The position numbers and the translations under genes were made by a program. The notes beneath the pieces were generated by a model. It made no database searches, was not told the origin of the DNA, and saw only the letters and a program-made list of their open reading frames with translations. DNA of 64,000 nt, taken from Cutaneotrichosporon cavernicola. Lineage: Eukaryota; Basidiomycota; Tremellomycetes; Trichosporonales; Trichosporonaceae. The stretch is from assembly GCF_030864355.1 (NCBI RefSeq), contig NC_083398.1:186001-250000 (forward strand), written 5' to 3'. Below, piece after piece: positions 54,948-64,000 of the stretch; position 1 is the stretch's first letter; each line of letters opens with the position of its first letter.

Positions 54948-56806
54948 CTAGAGCACATACATGAAGTGAGGGTTCTCAAAGTCCGTGAGGTCCTCGAACG
55001 CGTTTTCGTTGAACGCGTCGGGGTCCATCCCGGCGGCGCGGAGCTTGGCATTGAGCTCTTGCTTGTACTCCTCGGCTTCCTTGTGGCTCATGATTGACAT
55101 GTCCTTGAGACCAGCTGGGAAACCCAGGGCGACGCGCCGCGCCTCCTGCTTGCGGTTGAGGTACTTGAGGTAGAAGCCCATGGTGACAATAAGGATGAGG
55201 AGGATGCACCAGCACGCAATGTCAACGTAAAGGCCCGTGAGGTAGGACGGCGCCTCCCTGGCAAAGTAGACCTGCGGGCCGACAATGTTGCCAATGGTGA
55301 GGGCGCCAAACATGGTGGCAGTGGTCACGACACGCTTGGTGGTGCCAGATGCGTTGAGGTTGCACCACGACACGAGGAGTGGCTGGATGACCGCAAAAAC
55401 GTAGGCGACGTAGTACGCGGCCATGAGGCCACCAGGCTTGGAGCGCGGTACTTGGGTAAGGGCGACGCCGCCAGCGATCGGGAAGATGGTCACGACGGCG
55501 AGGACGGGCCAGCGCATCTTGATGCGGTTTGTGATGTAAATCGAAGTGAGAAGGCCAACAATACCGATGCACCCAGTAGGGATCTGCATGAGGATGGTGT
55601 TGAGGGTCGAGAAGCCGAAGCCCTTGGTGATGAGGCCGCCGAAAGCACCAATACCACCAGACGGGCATGCGGCGCAGAACCACATGGCCGCCCACATGTA
55701 CGTCTTGGGGTCGCGGTACGTCTCCCACACCTGCGCCCACTTGAACTTGGATGTCTTGGTGCCGGTGTTGTTCTCCTTGAGACGGTGGATGGCAATCAGG
55801 CGGTCGCGTCCGCCGTTACGCTCCAGGAAACGAGCAGTGGTTGGAGAGTTGGGGAGGAGCCACCACACAATTGGCACAAAGGCGAGCGAGACCGCACCGA
55901 TGAACAAAAAGATGGCCTGATACTCGAGGATGGTGCTCGAGCGCTCAGTCGCGCGCCCGATACCGTAGCTCATCAGAGGGCCAAAGATGGCAGCACAGCT
56001 GTTGGCAATCTGGTATGCGATGGTGCGGTAGGATTGTTCGCGACGCAGCCACCACATCTGCGTGATGAGGATGAACGATGGCATGATGGTTGCCTCGAAC
56101 GCGCCAAGCAACATGCGGCAGATGAGGAGCGGAACAAAGCTCTTACACGCTGTCGTGCAGATTGTGCAGATCGACCACATTGTCATGTTGAACATGACCC
56201 AGTACTTGACTGGGAACACGATCAGCGCGTACGCCGAGATCGGCTGGCACACGAGCTGCGCGCAATACACGACCGACGAGAGCCACGAGTACTGCGTGCC
56301 GTGGAGGTTGGTGTGCTTCTGGAGGTCGAACACGGCCGCGTAGGACACGGACGACTTGTCCATCTGGCGTCAGTGATGCTCAATGCTGTCATCGGGGTCT
56401 TCCTCGGCATCTCGGCCCGAGTGAGCACGTGCTCTTGGGCGAGTGCAACGCCGGAGAGGTACGGACAGTGTGGGCTAAATGTTCCTTGCCACCCTGCCCA
56501 ACCTTGACTCAATTCGTACTAACCTGCTGGCTGGCTGTCAGCAAAGAACTAGGCGCTACCCCACTCTACTTACATCCAATAGGTGATGCACATGGGAAAG
56601 CACACGTAAAAGTCGATGCGGCGCAGCACCTTCTTCATCTCGGCCATCGAGTACTCGATGTGTCCTCCCGCTTCCTCAAGGAGGCGGGCGGCATCGTCGA
56701 GCTGCGTGTTTGCCTTGTACTTTGGCTTGCTGGATGCGTGCTCGGCATCGCGCAGTTCAGGCGCCTCAAGGTGCTCGACCGAGACAATGTCCTTCTTCTC
56801 GTCCAT
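54948..56806 (-). CDS. MFS permease, Dal5/allantoate-type anion:cation symporter
   Basis: Three exons on the minus strand: 56806-56574, a 7-nt microexon 56530-56524, and 56363-54948 (introns of 43 and 160 nt), giving 551 aa. The microexon (CCAGCAG) restores CITYW-IQQ-MDKSSVSYAAVF, the first transmembrane helix and D-K motif of the family. Twelve hydrophobic segments follow, with MLLGAFEATIMPSFILITQM (motif of helix 4), MWWLRREQSYR and a central loop WETYRDPKTYMWAA. The family imports small organic acids and nitrogen sources such as allantoate, nicotinate, pantothenate, biotin or dipeptides; the substrate cannot be read from sequence. The upstream region carries two perfect CCGGCGCCGG palindromes, suggesting control by a Zn2Cys6 factor. 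Confidence 0.9.
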
Positions 56807-57011
56807 GATGTCGTCCTTCTTGTTCTTGTCGACCGTGGAGTGTAGTGACGAGATGGTGAATGGGTCTTGTCGAGGCTGACGAAAGAGATGGCGGATCGAG
56901 GAGAATGCGACCAGCAGATATATCTGTGCCGCCGGGATGGAATTGCAACGTGCAGAATCAAGATGCGGGGTATGCCGAGCTCCGCACTGGGCTCCGCTTG
57001 GAGCTACGGCG

Positions 57012-57025
57012 AACCGGCGCCGGTT
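57012..57025. promoter_or_regulatory. Palindrome AACCGGCGCCGGTT
   Basis: Perfect 14-bp palindrome with core CCGGCGCCGG, 206 bp upstream of the permease ATG. Inverted CGG/CCG triplets are the usual target of Zn2Cys6 factors. Confidence 0.45.
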
Positions 57026-57207
57026 TGACGGTGTTGTGAACTAGTGCATTTGTATGGCAGCCTAGGTACTGGAGATGAGCTTGGGCCAAAAGGCAAGAGC
57101 CGGCGGGAGTGCGCCTCTCCTTCACCATTTACCGTCGGGCCAATGTTGGGACGCCGCGGATCGTCCGGGCCGATAGAGACTCGGCTCCGAGTCGCCGACA
57201 CTTCACC

Positions 57208-58849
57208 TCATCGGTGGCCCAGCCGAATGTCATTCTCCACCTTGCATTCTGCCGGCAAGTAAACGGAAGGGAGGTCATGCTGGCGGCAAGATTGGAATGC
57301 CAAGATGCTGTGCTTCGAGGTCTCGGGCCCGGGGGAGGGAGGGAGGGTTGATTGGCCGTGTGTATGGCATAGAGTAGATGGAACATCGCCGGAACACTTT
57401 CGCCGATGAACAGTTCCTAATGTTCCACACCGGCGCCGGTGTCCACCCAACTTCGGTCCGGGTTCCGGAATGCCGCCTTTTGGCCACATGGCTAATATCT
57501 CTCCATGCCATGGCATGCCCAACCAGACAACCACAATCGACAGAGCAGTTACAGTGGGTCCAAGGTACATAAGCACTGGATATACAAAGGAGAGTTGAGC
57601 ACTACCACATAGTTGTAGTCCAAGTCGTGAGGGGTTGGAGCTTGATATCCGAGCAATTCCAGCAGAGTCCGTGAGAGTGCAAAGCTAGACGGATCCATCA
57701 ACATGCCGCTGATCATCATTTGGATGGCCCAGTTGAGGGTCACTATGTAAGGGCGTGGTATTCCAAGAGCTTCCGCGATGTCAGCGCCTAATAACGACCT
57801 CCAAGTATGACTGAGGAGTTCGGCCTTCTAGGTCATTGGTGTCCGACGTGGCCCAGTAGTTTGACGAGAAGTCTGAAGTCAAGAAAGCAATTAGACGGAG
57901 GGGGACTCGGCTCGGTGTGCACGTTGTGAAACCCAGAACTCCCACTGAGACTGTATTGGGGCTCTGTGTGAACACTGCCGGCGATTTACTCCTCCAAGTG
58001 AAGCGGGCCTCGGGGCACCCGTTGCCATGTGCGGTGGCTTGTGAGTGACACACTCCTTTGGATATTCGACCTCCTTTGTCCACGGGATGACGAAAATGAG
58101 CTCGGGATTGCGGGGAATGAGACAGTTGACAGTGATGTTGAGGGGGAGTCGGAAGACTGTAGCTCCTGGAGGTCAATCAGGTCTGTGAGGCCGAAGGTCC
58201 ACCGCGCTTACCGTGGGAGACCAGCTGGTCTACGAGCGTATCTGAGCAAAACAACGGGCTCACGGCGTATGTACCACCAGTCAGAACCGGCAAGTCTTTT
58301 GGCTCATGTTTCCCCACCGTCAGTGTCACGTGGGTCTGTATGTTAGGGTTATCCCAATGGGGATTGATCCTTTGATCAAGGAGAGTGGGTGGCAATGCGG
58401 TGGTATCACGATCCAGTCCACCGTAGAGGTATTGGGTAGGACCTGGGAAGAGGCGTCTTGTATCTGAGCAAAGCCCGATCCGGGAGGTGCCCAGATTCGG
58501 ATATCGGGAACTGCCTGGGCTGTTGGCGTAGGAGGAAATGGAAGCTGGGATGAAGGGATGGGTAAGATCAAGAACAAAGTACGCCAGCCAGGTGATGTGA
58601 CTGGCGTTGTTGATTGATTCCACCTTCCTCGCACTGTCAGTAAACCAGAGCTTTGGGCAGTGGAAAGCATGGTAACGTTGTGGCACTCTGGCTGATGAGG
58701 ATCCATTGGCATTGTAATGGTGAGTGCAGGGGGATCAGGGGAGTAGAGGGAGGAGGTGAGTGAGGATGCACACAAGCCGTGGGAATGTGAAGCCAAGCAG
58801 CGCACTTGATACAAAGAGCCGCTCTTCCTTGCGCCAAGCAAATGTCCAT
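57208..58849 (-). pseudogene. Coding-like remnants, possibly a broken membrane-protein gene
   Basis: On the minus strand several segments have GC-rich third positions and protein-like content. In order: FHCPKLWFTDSARKVESI to LVDQLVSHG (58686 to about 58211); after a good intron, ATVFRLPLNITVNCLIPRNP to PASLG; after another, DFSSNYWATSDTNDLEG to SYLEVVI; then GADIAEALGIPRPYIVTLNW to NSPLYIQ; and MYLGPTVTALSIVVVWLG, a membrane segment. The last two joins need a one-base insertion (near 57786) and a one-base loss (near 57584) to be undone, so the gene appears frameshifted. I do not recognise the family, and the upstream exons are ambiguous because several frames are open. A correctly spliced intact gene cannot be excluded. 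Confidence 0.3.
57427..57442. promoter_or_regulatory. Palindrome ACACCGGCGCCGGTGT
   Basis: Perfect 16-bp palindrome sharing the CCGGCGCCGG core with the site at 57012-57025, about 620 bp upstream of the permease ATG. Confidence 0.4.
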
Positions 58850-60411
58850 CTGACCATCGGCCGCAATGCCAAGTGCCTATTAATGGTCAGTGGGTAGGTG
58901 GGTTGCAAGTCACCGCGACATCCATTAGGGGACGTGTTAGCCAGCCCTCGCAACACGGAGGGTGCAAACATTGGGGGTTTCCTCCAGTTGAGGCACCAGT
59001 GTTTACGTGTGCGGTCGCACAGCACGCCAAGCTCATTAGCTGGCACCAACTTATTCGGTTGCACGGGCGCGCTAGTTCTTGTTGTGGCTGGCTGGAAAGA
59101 CTTGTACCGAATGGTTTCAGCCAAGACTTTGCGCGGGTGCGGCCGAGTGTGGCAGGATGTAGGATATATGCCCTGCCCGAAAAGGTGGGCGTGCCAAGAT
59201 GCTTGGTACCTCAGTCTGCCATGTCGCCACGTCAGGCGTCCAGATGCGCTCGTGTCTCGGTTGGTGAATGGTATTGGACAGTATAGGGCAGCCAAGAATA
59301 CACCAGCCCTGGAAAGCCGGAAGAAGTCAGCGAAATGCTGGTATGACGGATCGGGCGCCGAGAACGTCGGGGCTGTTGAATCCAAATGCGCTGCATGGGG
59401 TTTTGGTTCGTGTCGTCATGTGGCATCCGAGTAGGTCTGATTCAATTAAAGTCGAATGTATGACCAATACGAGCACTTATCCGTCGGCTGGATGGAAGTG
59501 ATCTATTTGTAAGTAGTGGTCGTAGTGGGGAGCTACAGTAGTGGCGAGGTGTTGTGCCTCATCTTGGTGCAGAATCTAACTATAGTCGAGTTCAGTTTAG
59601 TCACAAAGGCGTAATCTAGACCAGCCGATTGCTCCACAATCAACACAGTCCAAGCTTAGCCAAGAGACACACAAGTCTGGTCACCCGGAAGTAGAAGTGG
59701 CACAGCTACCTAAAAATATCTAGGCATAAGACGAGAGGAAGAAGTCTTGGAACAGATTTCAGGGTTGGGAGTCAAAGTCGATTCAGACGGGCAAAAGAGC
59801 ACAGCAAGAGGTTTGTTCTAAGCAACCCGTTACCCTGCCGAGAAAAAGGTCGGACATGCCCAATGCCCCTGATTTCCTTCTTCTCACCCCACCCAGGTCC
59901 ACCCCAGGTTGTACCATTATTCTTGGAACATGCCACTCGGTCCATAATCGACCCTCCCCCTTAACATGGTGCACCCTCACCACACCTCCACCCAAATTGC
60001 GTCGACCCCGTTCCAAGTTTGGACCAGAACTTGTCACAAGATCTTTACTTGTACACCAAGTGTGTGGAGCCATCCCACCTTGGAAACATTAGCTTGGCGT
60101 TGTGTATCGGGAGTGGGACCTGAGACTTGTAGGAGAACGGCGTCAACCAAGTCTCAGTCTCAGTGAAGTGTATTCGGGTTGTCGGGGATTGCGGGGCAAG
60201 GGCGAGTTGCCGCTGGCTGTATTTTGGTCTTCAGTCAGGAACATGGCGGGGATTGTCATCTTGGCATGTCTTGGCGCGTGCTTGGTTCATTTCGACAGCA
60301 GGACAGTTTACTCTTGGCAGAGATGCACTCATTGTCTACTTAAACCCCACTCATCCACCCACCCCAGTCACTTCTTCCTCCCTACACACAAACTTGATAT
60401 CATCACTTAAC

Positions 60412-61134
60412 ATGTCTTCCACAACTGCGCGTCACCCACCTACCGCCTACTCTGGCCCTTCACGTCCACACCCCTACTCGCGTCCTTCGCACCGACGCAG
60501 CCCTCCTCGCGAGACCCGCGACTTTCCCCCTTCGCCACCAAGGAGCCACCACGACGCCGCATCGCCTCCCATGCAGAAGGCGTCCGTCGACCAGGGTGAC
60601 AACTACTGGGACGATGTCCCTCCCGCTCCGGCTTCGCTCAAGTCAATCCTCGACTCATTCCGCCGCTCTGGTGAGGGCGACCGTGAGCTCCTCATGGCCA
60701 TCCTCCAGGCCAAGAAGAGCGAGGAGGAGCGTCTCACTGCCATCATCCAGACCCGCCTCACTATCCTCCAAGCTCGTCTCAACGTGGCCGCCATCCAGGC
60801 CCAGATGCCCGCACCAACCGACGCCTTCTCATCCTACCCCCCGAGCAGGGCACCTGAGCCAGCAACCCGCCAGGACCGCAACTCTAGCATCTCGTCCAGC
60901 GCTTCTTCACCAGCCCTCCCACCATACTACTACTCGCAGGGGACCGAGCGCATTCACCTCCCCCCTCCAATGGGCTACTCTGATCGCGAGCGCCTCCCGC
61001 CCCTCCGTGAGTGCGACACGCGCGACCGCGACCGCGACCGCCGCGAGCGTCCCGTCTCTCCCCGCGAGCCTGCTGGTGGACTCGAGATGCTCCTCGAGGG
61101 CGTCCGCGAGGCCGAGCGCGAGGACCGCGCCTAA
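60412..61134 (+). CDS. Unrecognised Pro/Arg-rich protein with central helix
   Basis: Single exon, 240 aa from ATG 60412 (MSSTTARHPPTAYSGPSRP). The N-terminal 60 residues and the C-terminal 80 are Pro/Ser/Arg-rich and disordered. The centre (about 75-130) is a strong amphipathic helix: LKSILDSFRRSGEGDRELLM, then AILQAKKSEEERLTAIIQTR and LTILQARLNVAAIQ, likely a coiled coil for dimerisation. A similar G-D-x-E-L-L-x-A-x-L-x-A-K-x-x-E-E block occurs, from memory, next to DNA-binding regions in some fungal regulators, but no DNA-binding domain is present here. The function is unknown. Confidence 0.75.
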   Translation: MSSTTARHPPTAYSGPSRPHPYSRPSHRRSPPRETRDFPPSPPRSHHDAASPPMQKASVDQGDNYWDDVPPAPASLKSILDSFRRSGEGDRELLMAILQAKKSEEERLTAIIQTRLTILQARLNVAAIQAQMPAPTDAFSSYPPSRAPEPATRQDRNSSISSSASSPALPPYYYSQGTERIHLPPPMGYSDRERLPPLRECDTRDRDRDRRERPVSPREPAGGLEMLLEGVREAEREDRA

Positions 61135-62252
61135 GGTGCAGAGTTTGGATTTTGGGGTTTAGCATAGCGTCAAAGTGTGTTGTACAATATCCATTTTGCC
61201 CAGGACGGCAGGGCCGTTAGGTATAATTGTATCGTTTGCATGTCACCAGTCATGGTTTCCTTTCCTTCAGCGGCGGGCAAAGACTCGACGAGGCTGTCAC
61301 CGTCAACGACGTCGAGTCACTTGAGCGCTGCGCTCGGTTCAATGTTTCGAAGCAGCTAGAGGACGCCCACATTCATCTCGGCTCGGTGCCACGCCCACCT
61401 CTCTGATAATTCTTATTCGCATTCTCTCGCTCCACCGCTCCACCTCGCTATCGCTCGCTTTCGACCGCCAAAATCCGAAGACCGATCAACTGCCAAGTGC
61501 GAAGCGTTCTATCCGACCTCAGAACACGACTCCCTTCCCTTCCTCCCCACAGAGCTCACCAATCGGCCGTAGCCATCAGCGCCCAGACCAATCCACAAGA
61601 ACGCACGAGTGCTGCGCCCAGCTTGGCGAGGCTACGTACAGCCCTGCAGAATTCCTTGGCCTTGGCATTCTCTACTACGGCACCCGGGTCAGCGTGGTTA
61701 GCCCGGAATCTCAAGTGGCAAGTAAGCGAAAGCACGTCTTGGGCAGCCTTGGACAGCCTTGGGCAAGGAACGATCTTGGGGACCCCAAGGCAAGACTGGC
61801 ACGGGGATAGGGGCTGGCGGGCAGGATTTCGTGCCCGCACAATCTTGGGTGACTCAAGAGTCTTGGCACTTGGTGAGGTTGTACAAGGGCCGATGCGGAT
61901 ACTTGGCGCCAGTCCAACCGTCAATTGGTCAGCTGAGGCTCGTGCCCGCCACACCACGGTACGCTGATGTTTAATATCCCCTTAAGCGAATCAGGAGTTT
62001 AGTTGGTCATGGGTCAGCCGCGTCAGCAAAGTGACCCGCGTAATGTACAATATCTTCATGACAAAGAGCGCCACACGGCGCATGCAAATGTGAAGGAAGT
62101 GGGATGGGCTCCAAGGACCGGACCCGATGTGGCATTTCGGCCCAGTTGGAAGCGGTCTCGACTTCGGCTTGGGACTTGTAATATCCGTTAAGGGCTGTTG
62201 ATCGGGCGCCGCCACGGTCGCGCGACGCGCTACGTGAGATGTTAGGCTGCTG
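61135..62252. other. Convergent 3' intergenic region
   Basis: About 1.1 kb between convergent genes. Short direct repeats of CCTTGGGCA/CCTTGGACA occur near 61735-61765. No gene was recognised. Confidence 0.5.
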
Positions 62253-63806
62253 CTACGCCTCAACATCCTTCATCTCATCGAGAATGCGCTCGATGGCGCT
62301 CTTGCCGAGGGGGACCCACGCCCAACGGCCAGTACGCCCGTCAGGATCGAGTTCTGCGACGACAACGAGTCCGTGATCGCGGAACTCGCCGAGGAGGGCA
62401 TTGAACCGGTCCTCCTCACGGGCGATAAAACGGTCGCGAGCCGTCTTCTGGAGGAGGTCGACGTCCATTGCGAATGGTGGGGCAATGGCGGCTGGCGGTT
62501 GGGCAACGTGCATGGCTGGGTCAGAGGGAAGGGCGCCGAGTTGGCGTGATAAAATGAGCTTGAGTAGACGCGCTGCCATGGGAGGCACGGAACGCAGGAT
62601 CTGCAGTGCGCCCTCCTCGCTCACGCCTGCTTGTCCACCCTGGCCAAGCGCTCCGAGTGCACTTGCGCTCAGACGAGCGTACGACAGCTCGACGTCGTAG
62701 TCATCGTATGTCGCGATCGAGTGGTACACCCAATTGAAGCCGCGCGATGCTGGGACGGGGATATACTCGTCCCCCTTATGCCGTGTGCGCTGTTTCCGCC
62801 AGGGATGGGGCGGGGTCGCCGTAGCCGTGGCCGAGAAGAGAAGCGGAGTGTTGACGTGGTCAAACGTCGCGATGATATGGATACCTGGCGAGCACGCGAG
62901 GAGACTGAGGACCGCCATAGCCTTGGTCGCCTTGAGGGCGGGGGCGTCAATGTTGTGCAGCACCAGGAAGAGAGGGCGAGCCCCTTCGGCCGAGAAGTGA
63001 GTGTAGACGCGGTGAGCGGCACGTTCGAGCGGCGTCGCCCCTGGTGGGGCGGGAGAATCGGGGATACCGAGGTTGTCTTCGAGCGAAGAGAGGACATCGC
63101 GGAGGTTCAGGCCCGGAAAGTAACCGTTCACGACGGAGCAGTGCCCGCGCTCCCCGAGTCGGGAGACGAAGCGGTTGACAAGGCGTCGTTTTGACCCAAA
63201 CCCGTACAGGAGGAGGTTGAAACCGGCCTCGAGCTCGGCCTCCCACTGGGGAAAGTACGCCTCAGTGACCTCCATCGTTGTCTGGACACGACTCGTCGCA
63301 CCGCGCGCACCGACAGCCGTCGCCTCATACTCGGCCTGCGAGAGGGGTGCCGCGAGGGAAGCGTACGAGCGTCCGCTCGTCTGGGCTCCACGTGACGCCG
63401 CCATAAAGTACGCATCAGCTCGCGACGGCCGGATGTATCCATCGTCTCCGGGCTGGAGGACGGGTTTGGTCTTGCGCGCTGTCCCAGGCGTGCGCGGCTT
63501 GCGTGGGGTGGTGGCTGCTGATCCTCGCTTCCGCCGACTCGGCGTACCGACCAGCCCGACACGCTTCGATGGCGTGTGTGGCGTCTCGTCCTCGTCGTCC
63601 AGCTCATCGGGCTCGTCAGCCTCCCCCTCTGACGCACTGTCCGACCCTTCGTCGTCAGATCCCGACTCGTCTGCACGCTCCGCATACCCGGTCAGGAAGG
63701 AGACGAGGTGTGGCGCGGACGCGGACGCAGAGGTTGATGCTTCGGGTACTGGCTGTTCTGCCTCCGGCGTCTCCTTGCGAGCACGCTTGCGCGCTGGGGC
63801 CGGCAT
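62253..63806 (-). CDS. Origin recognition complex subunit 2
   Basis: Single exon on the minus strand, 517 aa. An acidic Ser-rich N-terminus with Arg/Lys/Pro-rich, S/T-P-containing segments (TPSRRKRGSAATTPRKPRTP, probable CDK targets) precedes the Orc2 core. It contains the family signature FNLLLYGFGSKRRLVNRFVS, then HCSVVNGYFPGLNLRDVLSS, LFLVLHNIDAP, ACSPGIHIIATFDHVNTPLLF, FNWVYHSIATYDDY, and a C-terminal winged-helix region (DRFNALLGEFRDHGLVV to AIERILDEMK). Orc2 is an AAA+-like subunit that lacks ATPase motifs and holds ORC on replication origins together with Orc3. The start ATG at 63806 is followed by MPAPARKRARKETPE, a nuclear signal-like stretch. Confidence 0.95.
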   Translation of the reverse strand: MPAPARKRARKETPEAEQPVPEASTSASASAPHLVSFLTGYAERADESGSDDEGSDSASEGEADEPDELDDEDETPHTPSKRVGLVGTPSRRKRGSAATTPRKPRTPGTARKTKPVLQPGDDGYIRPSRADAYFMAASRGAQTSGRSYASLAAPLSQAEYEATAVGARGATSRVQTTMEVTEAYFPQWEAELEAGFNLLLYGFGSKRRLVNRFVSRLGERGHCSVVNGYFPGLNLRDVLSSLEDNLGIPDSPAPPGATPLERAAHRVYTHFSAEGARPLFLVLHNIDAPALKATKAMAVLSLLACSPGIHIIATFDHVNTPLLFSATATATPPHPWRKQRTRHKGDEYIPVPASRGFNWVYHSIATYDDYDVELSYARLSASALGALGQGGQAGVSEEGALQILRSVPPMAARLLKLILSRQLGALPSDPAMHVAQPPAAIAPPFAMDVDLLQKTARDRFIAREEDRFNALLGEFRDHGLVVVAELDPDGRTGRWAWVPLGKSAIERILDEMKDVEA

Positions 63807-64000
63807 ACTTGCTGCTTGCGTTTGCTTTTGTATAAGTGCGGATTGTTGTTGTTGAGTCCAGGGTGACTGTACTTGAGAAATTTGGTTCCGTCAAAGTCAT
63901 TGACGCGCCTCACCTCCACTTGAACTCCCAAGTCGCGTAACCGGGCAGCTTCATTGCTTGTATTGTGGCAACTCCATCTCCATTGCTGTTATCGCCATCC

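Larger units (their letters stand above)
56807..60411. other. Gene-poor region with possible relic
   Basis: About 3.6 kb. It holds the permease upstream region with two palindromes, coding-like remnants on the minus strand (57208-58849, listed), and otherwise no recognisable gene. The last 100 bp before 60412 are a C/T-rich leader. Confidence 0.45.

Noticed and set aside
55452..56507. + strand frame of 351 codons antisense to the permease
   Set aside because: It is a shadow of a membrane-protein coding strand, crosses an intron, and has no recognisable domain.
58735..59385. Minus-strand frame of 216 codons upstream of the relic
   Set aside because: Several frames are open here and none is clearly favoured; it could be part of the same decayed gene, but I cannot support a model.

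Overview
The window is nuclear DNA of a GC-rich basidiomycete, most likely a tremellomycetous yeast (Trichosporonales or a relative). This rests on very short introns (31 to about 160 nt, one of 408 nt) with GT..AG ends and CTAAC/CTGAC branch sites, strong G/C bias at third codon positions, an intron-containing nuclear tRNA-Ile(AAU), and purely eukaryotic gene content. The genus is an inference. All splice models were read by eye from frame continuity, splice consensus and family alignment; none was checked against transcripts.

Layout. 0.9-10.3 kb: a Myb/SANT protein (-), a pirin (+), a membrane-anchored FG-repeat nucleoporin-like protein (+), a 63-aa small protein (-), the tRNA gene (+) and an unrecognised protein (-). 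10.9-17.6 kb: a serine carboxypeptidase (+) and two low-complexity proteins (+). 17.7-24.9 kb: an ecdysoneless/SGT1 homologue (-) and a Gin4/Hsl1/Cdr2-type septin kinase (-). 24.9-28.6 kb: gene-poor, with a possible SIS-isomerase relic. 28.6-34.2 kb: two tandem mini-SANT genes (+), a BTB-like protein with a hairpin-rich intron (+) and an ING-type PHD-finger protein (-). 34.2-45.1 kb: a gene desert of about 10.8 kb with minisatellites. 45.1-49.7 kb: a long pyrimidine-rich leader followed by a Pcl-type cyclin (+). 50.9-53.2 kb: two more mini-SANT genes, head to head. 53.5-56.8 kb: a WrbA-type flavoprotein (-) and a Dal5-type MFS permease (-). 57.2-58.9 kb: coding-like remnants on the minus strand. 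60.4-63.8 kb: a Pro/Arg-rich protein (+) and ORC2 (-).

Functional links. Most recognisable genes are housekeeping or cell-cycle functions: ORC2 in replication origin licensing, the Pcl cyclin and Gin4-type kinase in budding and morphogenesis, ECD in transcription and splicing, ING in histone mark reading, and the nucleoporin in transport. They do not form an evident cluster. The most distinctive feature is a family of small single-SANT proteins. Four members sit here as two pairs; they share one intron position inside the domain and repeated V-K-x-E motifs, which suggests a lineage-expanded, SUMO-linked set of DNA- or chromatin-binding proteins.
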